Shown here piece by piece: positions 54,364 through 64,000 of a DNA stretch of 64,000 bases; positions within the stretch are counted from its first letter, which is position 1, and every line of letters begins with the position of its first letter. The DNA lies in the NCBI GenBank assembly GCA_029298735.1, contig JANSLP010000018.1, positions 186,001-250,000 of the forward strand, read 5' to 3'. The position numbers were made by a program, and so were the translations under genes. Origin of the DNA: Ophiostoma sp. CBS 140.51 (Eukaryota; Ascomycota; Sordariomycetes; Ophiostomatales; Ophiostomataceae). The notes under the pieces were generated by a model. It did not search any database. It had not been told where the DNA came from and saw nothing but the letters and a program-made list of their open reading frames with translations.

Positions 54364-55887
54364 TTACAGTGCTCCCTCCTTCCGCAGCTCCGCAATTTGG
54401 CTCTCAGACAGTCCCAGTGAGCTTGACAGGACCTCGTCTGTGTGCTGGCCAAGACCGGGAGGCCCTGTGCGGACAGTTGGTCGCGTCTCACTGAACTTGA
54501 CCGGCATGCCCAGCACCTTGACTGTTCCCGACACAGCTGCCTCCTGGGGAACAGTCTCCACCATGCGCCGTGCCTGTGCCTGTGGGTGGGCAAACACCTG
54601 CTGCAGCGTGTTAACCGGACCGTAGGGAAGACCACTGCCGGCAAAGATCTTCTCCCAGTCGGCTGTGGACCGTGTGCGGAACTGTGCTGCCAAAAGGTTC
54701 TTTAGGGTGACACGGTTCTGAATGCGTGCCGAGTTGGACGAGTACAAAGGCGACTTGGGTAGAGAGGCAATATCGACGTCAGACAACGCACATGTGTCCT
54801 CGATGCTACCCTGTTTGGCATCCTTGCTCCGTGCCTCTTGGCCAACCAACCGACAGAGAATCTCAAACTGCCGGTCGTTGACGGCACCAATTACAAAGAA
54901 TGTGTCCTTAGTCGGGAATGACTCGTAGGGGACAATGGTCGGGTGGCCTGTGCCCCAGCGCTGGGCCTCCTTCTCCAAGTTGATCCACGACATGCCAACG
55001 TTGGCCATGATGCTGACAGTCGTCTCAAACAGAGACGTGTCGACGTGCTGGCCAATACCGCCGTTGCGACCACCGGTCACATCACGCTGGCGGAGGGCGG
55101 CCAGAATGGCGCCATGCAGATACAGACCCGTGCACATGTCCATGAGACCGACACCGGGCTTGGTCGGCACACCATCAGGTTCACCAGTGATATGCAGCAG
55201 ACCACCTTCAGCTGCGCCGATGACGTCGTAACCGGCGCGGTGAGCGTACGGTCCAGTGGCACCATAGCCAGATATACTGGCCAGGATAACGGAGGGGTTG
55301 ACGGCCTTGAGCGCCGCATAGCCCAGACCGAGTTGGTCCAGCTTTCCCGGGATAAAGTTTTCGACGCTGGATGGTCAGCTATGCAGGTGACAGAACATTA
55401 GTTTGTCAATCACTTACACGATATCTGCCTGCCGTGCCAGGTCCAGCACCAGCTGCCGACCCTTGGCATTCTTCAAGTTAACAGCAATCGACTTCTTGTT
55501 GCGGTTGATGGTGTTGAAATACAGCGACGTTGTCTCCCCGTCCTTCCAAAAGTCTTTTTCGCCCGCGTCCCGCCAGAGCCGTGTGTCGTCACCGCCTTTT
55601 GGGTGCTCAACCTTGACAACATCGGCACCATAGTCGGCCAGGATCTGTGTGCAAAAAGGACCGGCTAGCACCCGTGTGAGGTCGAGAATCTTGACGCCGG
55701 CCAGTGCTCCCGCTGGTCCACTCGGCGTGGCTGTCACTATGGCATTGTGTCGGGGGCGGGAGGTGGAAAATCGTGATCGTTGTTCGGCGGCAATAAAACG
55801 CAAAAGAGACGGCCGTAACATCGAAGACACCAAGGATTTTGGAGAGCCTTGCCAGCCAGGGGCAGCTCGCACTATCGAAAAAGACAT
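54364..55887 (-). CDS. class III (CaiB/BaiF) CoA-transferase, probably mitochondrial
   Basis: Moves CoA between carboxylic acids through an aspartyl-CoA mixed anhydride. Exons 55887-55418 and 55366-54364 (51-bp intron) give 490 residues; the ATG at 55821 (MLRPSLLRFIAAEQ) would give 468 and also starts a good mitochondrial presequence (RSRFSTSRPRHN). The family core begins at LAGVKILDLTRVLAGPFCTQ. ADYGADVVKVEHPKGGDDTR, VVENFIPGKLDQLGLG across the splice, and ISGYGATGPY follow. The catalytic Asp is in GVGLMDMCTGLY near residue 234. Close relatives include succinyl-CoA:glutarate CoA-transferase. No acyl-CoA ligase is present in the window, so this enzyme is the natural candidate to make the thioester used by the acyl-CoA dehydrogenase at 37787. 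Confidence 0.93.
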
Positions 55888-56658
55888 GAGGAAAGAAGTT
55901 GAGTGGCGGTTGTTGTTGTCTATCTGATGATGGAAGCGGAACCAGGACAAACAAAACAATGAAACAGAGAGAACAAATAGAAAGCCCAATCACACAGACA
56001 ACGGCTGTATTGGTGTCGTCCACAGCCTCTGACTTGTTGTACATATATTTGCCTACATAAATTATGCTCTGGCTGTGTGTTGCCACTAAACGGACCCTGT
56101 TGTCATGTACTGAACCCACAGAAGCACATGTATCCACAGTCGGCTGCCGTGGCCGGCTTCTTCAGTAGCTTCGTGCCATGTCGCGGCACGAGCTGTGGAG
56201 AGACCAAGGTTGATGTGTTGTCGGATTCGGCGCCGATGGCCGAAATCTGTGTTAGTGGAGATGAGTGACCCTGTGACGTTGGTGAATGTCCTAAACTTTC
56301 TGAAGGACCTACATATCACGTGATATCATCCCATATCTCCAGACCAGCCCCTGAGGTCACACATCTCTCTCTTCCGTTGCAGACATGCATACACATACGC
56401 TCCCACACTTTCAGTGCATTCGGTGCCTGACAGGCCTGGAACTACAGCGGCCTTCAGCCATCTTTCAGTGGCTACTTTTCAACAGCAAAATCCCCCAGTG
56501 GTCGACCCACCTGGGGCTGGTGTTATGTGGCCGACTGTGGACTTATCCCGCTTATGTGATTGGCCAGCATCAAGTCCCTAATTTCTCAACAACCAACTCC
56601 TCAGTCCACACGCTTCCCTTTTCGTTTCTCAACACAACCCCTGTAATCACCGCAAAGA
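55888..56658. promoter_or_regulatory. divergent promoter, CoA-transferase and bZIP gene
   Basis: About 770 bases. No gene. ATCACGTGAT at 56316-56325 is a palindrome with a CACGTG E-box core. It separates the catabolic block from the arsenic group. Confidence 0.45.
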
Positions 56659-57322
56659 ATGCCGAGAAAGGTGCGTAAAGAATCCTTCGGGGACGAGAGA
56701 CGATAAAATGTCAGTCTAACAGCCGAAGAACAACAAGACACCCGAGGTGAAGGTCCTCCTCCGGGAGAACCAGCGCCGAGCCCGCGCTCGCCAAAAAGAA
56801 CTCATCGAAGACATGCGGCAGCGTCTGCGAACCTACGAAAACGAGGGCGTCCAGGCCAGCCTCGACATGCAGTCCGCTGCACGCGCCGTCGCTGCCGAGA
56901 ACCGCTGTCTACGCACCCTCCTTGCCCAATACGGCATGTCCTACGAAGCCGTCGACGAGTTTCTGAGACACAATGGCGTGGGCAGGACGACGATTCCTGC
57001 CGCCGGACCACCGGCTATGCCACAGGATACGCTGAGGGAGATACCACAAGACGTCTCACAAGATAGGCCAAAAGACGCGCCACGAGAATCGCCGCCCGGG
57101 ACTTCCAGCCCATGCACGACTACGACTCCCATATCACCCCGTGACCTGTCACGAGCTCCTTCGCCGGGAACGCTGATGGATTGTGATATTGCCGCATCCA
57201 TTGTTGCCGATCTTCACGGCCATGGCGACCATAATCTGGCGCGTACAACCCTCGGCTGTTCAACGGGGTCGTGCTCTGTGAAAACTACGCAGGTGTTTAG
57301 CATCATTGACAGGGCCACATGA
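56659..57322 (+). CDS. bZIP transcription factor next to arsenic genes
   Basis: Exon 1 is only 12 bases (56659-56670, MPRK) and exon 2 is 56723-57322; 203 residues in all. A later start inside exon 2 would cut the basic region, so I favour the spliced model. The basic region reads RENQRRARARQKE (residues 18-30). At the position of the usually invariant Arg (N-x7-R) it has Gln28. A leucine-zipper-like helix follows (ELIEDMRQRLRTYENE, later AAENRCLRTLLAQYG). The middle is Pro/Ser/Thr-rich and the tail has Cys residues in GCSTGSC, which could bind arsenite as cysteines do in yeast Yap8/Arr1. Position beside Acr3 and arsenate reductase genes suggests it is their regulator; this is inference from context. 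Confidence 0.78.
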
Positions 57323-57411
57323 TCAAGATAGATGTCAGGTTTATGATTTCGTCTATGATGTTATGTATGGTGTCTACGACGCCTGTCTATGTCTATCTGT
57401 TGGTGAGATTT

Positions 57412-58739
57412 TCACTTCTTCCAGCTCCAGTGCTTGGCCGCCCATCGAACCAGGTATACGAGGCCCAGCAAGACGGGCACTTCTACTAGAGGGCCTACCG
57501 TCGTTGCGAGTGCCTGGTCGCTGTCCGGCCCAAAGGTGGCAACTGCCACGGCAATGGCGAGCTCAAAGTTGTTGCTGGCCGCCGTGAAGCTCTGCGTCGT
57601 CGCCAGGGCATAACCAAAGCCAAGGCGGTATGTGATCCACAGCGTCGCCGAGAAGATGACGACAAAGTACACAATCAGCGGTGCCGCAATCCGCAGCACG
57701 CTGACAATCTGGTGGACAACGGCGTGGCCCTGGGATGCAAACAGGACGAGAATCGTGTACAGCAGGCCGATCAACGACCACGGCGAGGCAAACCGGATAA
57801 ACACGCGGTCGTACCACTCTGGACCGGCCAGTGTGCGCAAAATTACGCGTGTCACAATGGCCGCGCCGAGTGGAATGCCCAGGAACACGGCCACGCTGAC
57901 TGCCACGACGGAGTATGATATGCTGCCGCCTTCTGTTTCGTGGCCAATCACGCGGATGAAAAATACGGCCATTGGCGCGAAGAGGACCATCTGCAACACC
58001 GAGTTGATGGCCACAAGGATGGCACAGTACTCCGAGTCGCCGCCGGCCAGCTGTGTCCAGACGAGGACCTAGAGGGAAGTGTCAGTTAGAATTATATCGA
58101 TCGTGTGGTCTTTATTGTTCGTTGGGCGGAGGACATACCATGGCAATGCAGCGGCCAACGCCGACTAGGATCAGTCCTGATCGAAGGTCGCTTTTGTCGG
58201 GGAGGAACGCCCAGGAAAGGGCAAGCTGCAGACATGTTAGTATTGTATTTTTACCAGATTGCTTTTTGATATCGTCAACGAACCATAAAAAGGGGTGCCA
58301 CAATCCAGTTCACTACCAGGCTGAAGCCAATCTGGCGCCACACACCACGATGTGCAAATATGGCATGCAGTGATTCGTAGTGGACCTTGCACAGGATAGG
58401 ATACATCATGACCAGCAGGCCGACGGCAATTGGGATGGACACGCCAACAAATTTGCCTTTATGTAGAGCCGGCCCAACGTTGGACACAAAGTTTCCCAGC
58501 AAAATGCCGATCACCATGGCCAAGAAAATCCAGACGGCCAGAAGCCGCTCAAGCCAGCCCAGCGCCTTGAAGGAGGAGGTCGGTGCCGCATCAATCACGT
58601 CTTGTTGATCATCTAGAGCCGTTGCGCCTGATGAGCCAGTTTTGCAGCCGTCTGTCCTTTTCTCCATGTCATCGATGTGTTTGCTCGTAGACGACTTGTT
58701 TTGTCGGTCGTCCTCACCGGAGATGTTGGCCATGGTCAT
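57412..58739 (-). CDS. ACR3: Acr3-type arsenite efflux permease
   Basis: Plasma-membrane arsenite (As(III)) extrusion carrier of the BART superfamily with ten membrane helices. Exons 58739-58284, 58225-58139 and 58068-57412 join in phase to 399 residues, the normal Acr3 size. The N-terminal cytosolic tail (about 60 residues) is polar. Conserved stretches are KVHYESLHAIF, GRCIAMVLVWTQLAGG across the second splice, and AASNNFELAIAVAVATFG. Cys178 in GRCIAM is the TM4 cysteine known to be needed for transport in the family. The GT-AG introns are 58 and 70 bp. The gene is convergent with the bZIP gene and divergent from the arsenate reductase, forming a three-gene arsenic unit like yeast ARR1-ARR2-ARR3. 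Confidence 0.95.
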
Positions 58740-59263
58740 GTTGGTGTACACACCATATAAATGATATCAGTATCGACAAAAGTACGCTGTTATCGATATT
58801 CGGTTTGGGATAACTGGGCACATAGGGTTTTTGCGGAAGAATATATAATGTAAATGAATGTGAGATTAAAATTTTATCTGAAAAATAAAGAGCAAAAATA
58901 ACGAAAATAATCTGAAATAAACAAGAGTACAAAAATCAACTGGAAAAACAACAGAAAGCACACTGAAAATACATTTCACAAACCAAAAAGGCATTGCCAC
59001 AGGCCTTGAATGCAAAATACAGCAGAGTTTGTTTGTTTTCTCATCTTCACTGTACATCTTTCTTGGGGCGAGGTCTGAAATAAGTGGACCTGGCCAATCA
59101 CAGACTAGGAGAGACATACTCCCAACACCCTTGCCTTGACACCGAAAGACAGTGCCCCACCGTAATATGTCGTAATACCGAAGTAGACCATTCTGCCGCC
59201 AAACACAGTGGTAGCCCCTCGTCTGACAACTACAACCACTGCAACACGGATATCACGAGCAAT
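58740..59263. promoter_or_regulatory. divergent promoter, Acr3 and arsenate reductase
   Basis: About 520 bases, AT-rich near the Acr3 side. A TTACTAA-type Yap8 site was not found. Several TTA/TAA-rich half-sites are present but not convincing. Confidence 0.45.
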
Positions 59264-59886
59264 ATGGCTTCCACGACACAAGAAGCGCAGGCCCAGGCCC
59301 CATGGCATTCTGTCTATCCAGATCCCAAGGCAGACGTTGTATTTCTCACCCGCGAAGATATGCTTGCGTTGTTGCAAGACCCGCAGGCTGTCGCCGGCAA
59401 AGATTACGTCCTGATCGACCTTCGCCGGAATGACCACCAGGTGCGTCGAGCTCCATCCATCGACCGTGGATACTCACATTGACACCCAATTACAGGGCGG
59501 CACGATCCAGGGATCAGTAAATCTGCCCGCACAGAGCCTGTGGCCGACGATTCCCACAGTCTACCAGCTGTTCAAGTCTGCCGGTGTTCGCAAAGTGATT
59601 TTCTACTGTGGTATGTGTGTGATATAAATTATTGTCATCCCAAAATTATGTGCTCGCCTCAAAGACAGAGAGTAGAGAAAGGAGTACATTGTGTTAACCA
59701 GCAGGCTCTTCTGGAGGCCGTGGTTGTCGTGCGGGTGGCTGGTTTGCCGACCACATCGCATCGCAGGACGACAAGGACATGCAGAGTCTGGTGCTGCAAG
59801 GGGGCATTAAAGGATGGGTCAAGGCCGGAAGCCAGTTTACTGACAAGATGCACGAATACGACGCGGCTGTATCGGAGATTATTTAG
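59264..59886 (+). CDS. arsenate reductase, Cdc25/rhodanese type (Acr2-like)
   Basis: Reduces arsenate to arsenite so that Acr3 can export it. Exons 59264-59440, 59496-59610 and 59705-59886 give 157 residues. The last acceptor is a CAG-CAG tandem (59699-59704). Using the second CAG creates the active-site loop C97-GSSGG-R103, the required C-x5-R; using the first would insert one Ala and make C-x6-R. I therefore chose 59705. DYVLIDLRRNDH near 48-58 is the CH2A-type strand and VIFYC leads into the active-site Cys. Acr2p of yeast has the same fold (about 130 residues). No targeting signal. A general rhodanese or Cdc25-like phosphatase is the alternative, but the neighbouring Acr3 makes arsenate reduction likely. 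Confidence 0.87.
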
Positions 59887-60010
59887 TAGCGGTTGAGTGT
59901 TTCAATAAGAAATAATGCCAGGTAAATTATTATGAAGCAGTAAGAACAAAATGCAATATGAACGACAAAGGACAAGAAAAAAAGCACAAAAAGCATCCAA
60001 AAAAACACAA

Positions 60011-63000
60011 CTACACCATCTTCTCACCAGCATGGTTCTCCTCCGGCCTCACAATACCCTCAGCAACATCTGCATCGTGTGCTTGTCTGACACCGTTGGT
60101 AGCCTCCACCCCATTGGCCGTTCCGGTACCGTTTTCCAAATCTGCCTCATTCACCGCAGTGGCACCCCTGGCCGACGAAGCACTCTGGACCTTTTCTCTC
60201 CTCTCGTCCTCGTCGACTGGCACCTTCCCCTTGGTCTTCTTCGTCTTATTGCTCGACTTGAGGTTGAGTCCCGTCTTCTTGTGCCAGCTTTTGACACGGA
60301 AGATGTAGTAGGTGGCGAATGTGCCAAAGACGTTGAACACAAAGTAGGCCCAGAAGATGCCGTAGTTGCGCCACCGCTGCGAGTAATAAATCTCACGGCC
60401 AGCCAGATACTGGTCAGCATTGGAGATGGAACAGTACTCGCAGTTGGATGTGGCATCCGGGTTTGTGAGGTTGCCGGGAGCCACCTGAAGGTAGGGTCCC
60501 ATGTATTGACCGCAGGTGTACCCGCTCGGTGGGCTAAAGACACTGAGCTCGGCCGCCGAGCAGATGACGGCACGGCCATGGAGCGCAGTTCCACTGATAC
60601 CGCCAATGTAGTACGTGAATGGAGACACGCGATACATGAAGATCCAGAAGCCAGGGAGGGCCGATGGAGGCTGTAAAACACCGTTGAAGATGAAGGACAG
60701 ACCAAACATGAAGATGGCGATAATGGCACCGAGATGCGGATCGTTGATGGCGGCAATGACCATCTGGGCCATACTGCCGGCGTAAATGTAGAACTGGATG
60801 ATGAAGAGTAGAATCAGGCCCTGGCTCTCAGAAGGAGTGTTGACACCGAACACAGAGTAGTAGAACGATGCGTAGGCGATGATACCCAGCAAAATCTGCC
60901 ACGGGATCTCGACGACGACACGGGACAGGACAAAGACTTGCCACGAGTAGACGCGGGAAGGCTTTTCACGGACCTCGTAGAGCGACCGCTGGACGACAAA
61001 CTTGGGCATGATCTGGTTGACGAGGGTAGAGAAGATGGTACACAGCAAGAAGATACTGAACAGGGCGTTCTGGAAGCCCTGCATAGACGAGTTGGCTTTC
61101 CAGAAGGAGAAACCAATGAACAAACTCGTGACGATGCCCAGCAAGAACTTGGAGTAGATGTAGTCGGGCTGGCGGAAGTACTGCTGGAAAGCACGCACCA
61201 CGACGTGGTGGAACTGGACCCAGAAGGGCTGCGCAAACTCCCGCTCCAGATCCTTGTGCTGGGTGACATTGCCGTCGCCGGGTCTGTCGGCAAGCTGGTA
61301 CAGACGGCCAAGTTCAGCCAGAACCTCGGTCCGCTCGGGACTAGTGTTCCAGCAACCAACAAAGTCCACGCCCTCTGCACCATCTCCAGACACCATGTTG
61401 AGAATGTACTCGGCCGGGTTCTCCATATCACCACATGGACGGGCACCGCAACGGGTAAAGTAGTCTCGCAGCGTCTTGGATTGCGGTCCAATGTTACCAA
61501 AGTACACGGTGCGGCCACCCTTGGCCAAAAAGAGGAGCCGGTCAAAGGTTTGGAACAAAAGGGCGCTGGGCTGATGGATAGTGGCCAAGATGGCCTGTCC
61601 GTTGTCGACCAGTTTGCGGAGGAACTGGCAGATGGTCCAGGAACTCTGCGAGTCGAGGCCACTGGTGGGCTCGTCCAGAAAAATCAAGAGCGTTGGCTTG
61701 GCAGCTAGCTCGACACCGATACTGAGCAGCTTGCGCTGTTCAACATTCAAACCTTCACCCAGGGAGCCAACCACAGCCTCGGCAAAGTCTTGCATGCCCA
61801 GCATCTGGATCACTTCCTCGACAGTGGCGTACGTTTCGGCCTTGGAGACAGAACGTTGCTGGCGGAGAATGGCACTAAAGCGGAGAGCCTCGCGAACAGT
61901 TGTAGTTTCGAGATGGAGATCTTGCTGCTGAACATACCCCGTGCGCCGGGGAAAGCTTGATGTGGGCATTTTACCGTTGATGAGTATGTCGCCACTGACA
62001 ACACCAATAGACACACGCTGAGCCAAGACATCAAGAAGCGTAGTCTTGCCGGCACCCGAAACACCCATGAGTGCTGTCAGAGTGCCGGGCTTGACCCATC
62101 CGTTGACGTCGTCCAGCAACCTGCGAGTGCCCTCCTTGACGGGAATGTCGTACTGAAGACCCTTCCACATGAGAATATCCTTTTGCACAGGGAGATGGTC
62201 GCGATTGACAGCTGGGGCTTCGGCATTGACAGCCTGTACCTTGGGTTGCTCCGATGTCACAGACTCGGCGTCAGTGTCCTTGTGGTGGCCGCGCAGAGCC
62301 ACCGGTGCATGACCAGGGCGGAAGACGAGAGCCTCGGCCTTGGATTCACTGCCGCGGTTGAGCTCAGTTGCCACCATATAAAAGACATGGAACGCAATCA
62401 GAAATCCAATCATGATGCCCAGGTTTCGCCACAAATGCGAGTAGGTGTAACCGTAGTTGAGCTCGAGGAACCGATCACCAGAAACCTCCCGCTGGCCGGC
62501 AACACCACCGACGGCGGCACAGACAAAGTTGTCACCAGTGCCGTAGATGGGGACAAGCTCGGTCTGGGTGCAAGGGAACGTGCGACCATGGAACTCGTTG
62601 CTCATCAGGGCCTCGAATGCATAGTAGATGGGGTTCAGCCAGCGAAGCCAGGCAAACCATGGATGCATGTAAGTCTGTGGGAGTGTGAAGCCGGTGTATA
62701 TGACAATGGTGATGACCATGATACCCGCCAAGCCCATGGCCTGGCCCGCTGTCTTTGTCGCCGCAGCCAAACTGCGGAAGATGCCCGACATAGTGAAGAT
62801 GGCAATGGTGAGGAACAGGTAAAAAATGAAGAAGTTGCCGGCTTCGCGGCGGAGATTGGCCATGAAGTAGAGAATCACACTGAATATGGAGCAGCGAAAC
62901 AGCTTGACGGGGGTATCGTTGATGAGACTGGCCACGGATTCAGTGTAGGGGTGGACAAAGGCATAGCGTAGGTGCTTCTGGACGATGGGACGCTGGTCGT

Positions 63001-64000
63001 ACATCTGAAGAATCTCATTGACCGTGATGAGGGCATTCATAAGCACAGCGAAAAAGATAACAGCACCCTTCTGGAAGAACGAGCTGGTGTCGTTGGGCGA
63101 GTTGAAAAAGACGGAACCGATAATCAGGGCGAGGATAATTTGGATGCCGACGGTGGTAATGGTAGCAGGCAGATCGTTGCGCATGCGTTGAAAGGCTCGC
63201 TTCAAGCAAAGGCGCACCTGCATCCAAGGAGACAGGAGATATGGGCTGGCAGCGCGAGTGTGGTGTGCTTGTTGTTCCTTGTGGTTCTCATGGAAGGTAC
63301 GGGACCCCTCGCCGTTGATCGGGTACTTTTGGCGATGGTCGGCGACCTCTTGCAATGTGGCCTGGCGCTCAGCGCTGTTCTTCCAGCACTCGGCAAACTC
63401 AGTAGCCGTACGCGGGACCTTCGACTCCATGCCCTCACGCGGCCTGCGCTCGGTGGGGTTGGTGATGGCAGGAAGGAAATCGGGAGAGACCTGCTGCGGG
63501 TTGCGGTCCCAGCCCATGTCCATGAAGTACTGGACGGCACGATCACAGGGTCCGTAGTAGATCTCGTAGCCTTCGTAGAGAAGCACAACCTTATCGAACT
63601 CGTCGTACATGAGCTGCGATGCCTGGTACGCAGCGACAGCGTGGCATGTCTTGCCAAGATCGGCCGAGAGTCGCAACGACTTGACAAACTGCAAGGCGGA
63701 GGCCGAGTCCAGACCACGCGTGCTGTTGTCCCAGGCGCCAATGCGAGTACGAGACAGAAACATCTCTGCAATGCTGACACGCTTGCGCTCGCCACCACTA
63801 ATACCACGCACAAAATTGTTGCCAACCTTGGTGTTGTACGTGTGCGACAGACCAAACACGGCCATGACCACCTTCACAATGGTCTCGACATACTCCTCCC
63901 GCGTGATGCCAGCGGGCCGCTGCTGTGGGGCACGGGCCGACGCGGCAAAGGACAGGGTCTCGCCGACGGTCAAATGCGGAAAGTGCTCATCCACCTCCTG
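60011..64000 (-). CDS. PDR-type ABC multidrug transporter (ABCG full-size), N-terminus outside window
   Basis: ATP-driven efflux pump of the plasma membrane. One exon of 3.98 kb remains, about 1,328 residues of an expected 1,450-1,550. The first Walker A and N-terminus lie beyond the right edge. NBD1 keeps the signature GISGGERKRVSIAE and the PDR-specific Walker B/D-loop WDNSTRGLDSA (Asn replacing the catalytic Glu). TMD1 follows with about six helices and an extracellular loop. NBD2 has Walker A GVSGAGKTTLLD, the altered signature LNVEQRKLLSIGVEL and a canonical FLDEPTSGLDS. TMD2 contains a second extracellular loop rich in Cys. The tail is Glu/Asn-rich. PDR pumps of this kind export azoles, plant terpenoids and other lipophilic toxins, and related pumps give monoterpene tolerance in some conifer-associated fungi (established for that group, not for this gene). 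Confidence 0.95.
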   Translation of the reverse strand, partial: QEVDEHFPHLTVGETLSFAASARAPQQRPAGITREEYVETIVKVVMAVFGLSHTYNTKVGNNFVRGISGGERKRVSIAEMFLSRTRIGAWDNSTRGLDSASALQFVKSLRLSADLGKTCHAVAAYQASQLMYDEFDKVVLLYEGYEIYYGPCDRAVQYFMDMGWDRNPQQVSPDFLPAITNPTERRPREGMESKVPRTATEFAECWKNSAERQATLQEVADHRQKYPINGEGSRTFHENHKEQQAHHTRAASPYLLSPWMQVRLCLKRAFQRMRNDLPATITTVGIQIILALIIGSVFFNSPNDTSSFFQKGAVIFFAVLMNALITVNEILQMYDQRPIVQKHLRYAFVHPYTESVASLINDTPVKLFRCSIFSVILYFMANLRREAGNFFIFYLFLTIAIFTMSGIFRSLAAATKTAGQAMGLAGIMVITIVIYTGFTLPQTYMHPWFAWLRWLNPIYYAFEALMSNEFHGRTFPCTQTELVPIYGTGDNFVCAAVGGVAGQREVSGDRFLELNYGYTYSHLWRNLGIMIGFLIAFHVFYMVATELNRGSESKAEALVFRPGHAPVALRGHHKDTDAESVTSEQPKVQAVNAEAPAVNRDHLPVQKDILMWKGLQYDIPVKEGTRRLLDDVNGWVKPGTLTALMGVSGAGKTTLLDVLAQRVSIGVVSGDILINGKMPTSSFPRRTGYVQQQDLHLETTTVREALRFSAILRQQRSVSKAETYATVEEVIQMLGMQDFAEAVVGSLGEGLNVEQRKLLSIGVELAAKPTLLIFLDEPTSGLDSQSSWTICQFLRKLVDNGQAILATIHQPSALLFQTFDRLLFLAKGGRTVYFGNIGPQSKTLRDYFTRCGARPCGDMENPAEYILNMVSGDGAEGVDFVGCWNTSPERTEVLAELGRLYQLADRPGDGNVTQHKDLEREFAQPFWVQFHHVVVRAFQQYFRQPDYIYSKFLLGIVTSLFIGFSFWKANSSMQGFQNALFSIFLLCTIFSTLVNQIMPKFVVQRSLYEVREKPSRVYSWQVFVLSRVVVEIPWQILLGIIAYASFYYSVFGVNTPSESQGLILLFIIQFYIYAGSMAQMVIAAINDPHLGAIIAIFMFGLSFIFNGVLQPPSALPGFWIFMYRVSPFTYYIGGISGTALHGRAVICSAAELSVFSPPSGYTCGQYMGPYLQVAPGNLTNPDATSNCEYCSISNADQYLAGREIYYSQRWRNYGIFWAYFVFNVFGTFATYYIFRVKSWHKKTGLNLKSSNKTKKTKGKVPVDEDERREKVQSASSARGATAVNEADLENGTGTANGVEATNGVRQAHDADVAEGIVRPEENHAGEKMV

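Noticed and set aside
1..64000. tRNA, rRNA, CRISPR arrays, viral insertions
   Set aside because: No cloverleaf-like A/B boxes, rRNA blocks, regularly spaced repeats or viral replication genes were recognised on either strand.

Overview
The window is nuclear DNA of a filamentous ascomycete (Pezizomycotina). Genes are interrupted by short GT-AG introns of about 50-110 bp with CTAAC/CTGAC-type branch sites. Three Zn2Cys6 regulators are present, genes often sit in divergent pairs, and the protein families (MFS sugar porters, CocE/NonD hydrolases, fungal PhyH dioxygenases, PDR pumps) are typical of plant- or wood-associated Sordariomycetes. The genus cannot be fixed from the sequence; an Ophiostomatales-type fungus is only a guess. 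I built about 24 protein-coding gene models by joining exons across splice sites and checking the reading phase. Two are cut by the window edges.

Left part (1-8040): a Zn2Cys6 regulator (runs off the left edge), a six-exon intracellular GH3 beta-glucosidase with a PA14 insert, and a divergently transcribed MFS sugar porter. This looks like a small glycoside-use unit. Next comes a decay zone (8.4-11.8 kb) with a 5'-truncated LINE retrotransposon flanked by a 12-bp target-site duplication, and a broken short-chain dehydrogenase.

Central part (13.2-55.9 kb): a dense block of catabolic genes. It has three zinc medium-chain dehydrogenases, an HpcH/HpaI aldolase, an FAD aromatic-ring monooxygenase, two CocE/NonD hydrolases, a PhyH-type Fe(II)/2-oxoglutarate oxygenase, an acyl-CoA dehydrogenase, a metallo-beta-lactamase-fold lactonase-like hydrolase, an aldehyde dehydrogenase, a PRISE-like enone reductase, a class III CoA-transferase, three MFS transporters, two Zn2Cys6 regulators and a small protein of unknown function. 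Uptake, ester/lactone opening, hydroxylation, alcohol to aldehyde to acid oxidation, CoA transfer, dehydrogenation and retro-aldol cleavage are all represented. I infer a catabolic cluster for a complex cyclic or aromatic substrate. The substrate is unknown. A TCCACGGA element recurs in three successive divergent promoters of this block, with the densest group between the PhyH gene and the adjacent regulator.

Right part (56.6-64 kb): an arsenic-resistance group (bZIP factor, Acr3 arsenite permease, Cdc25/rhodanese-type arsenate reductase) followed by a full-size PDR/ABCG multidrug transporter that runs off the right edge. No tRNA, rRNA, CRISPR array or replication origin was seen.
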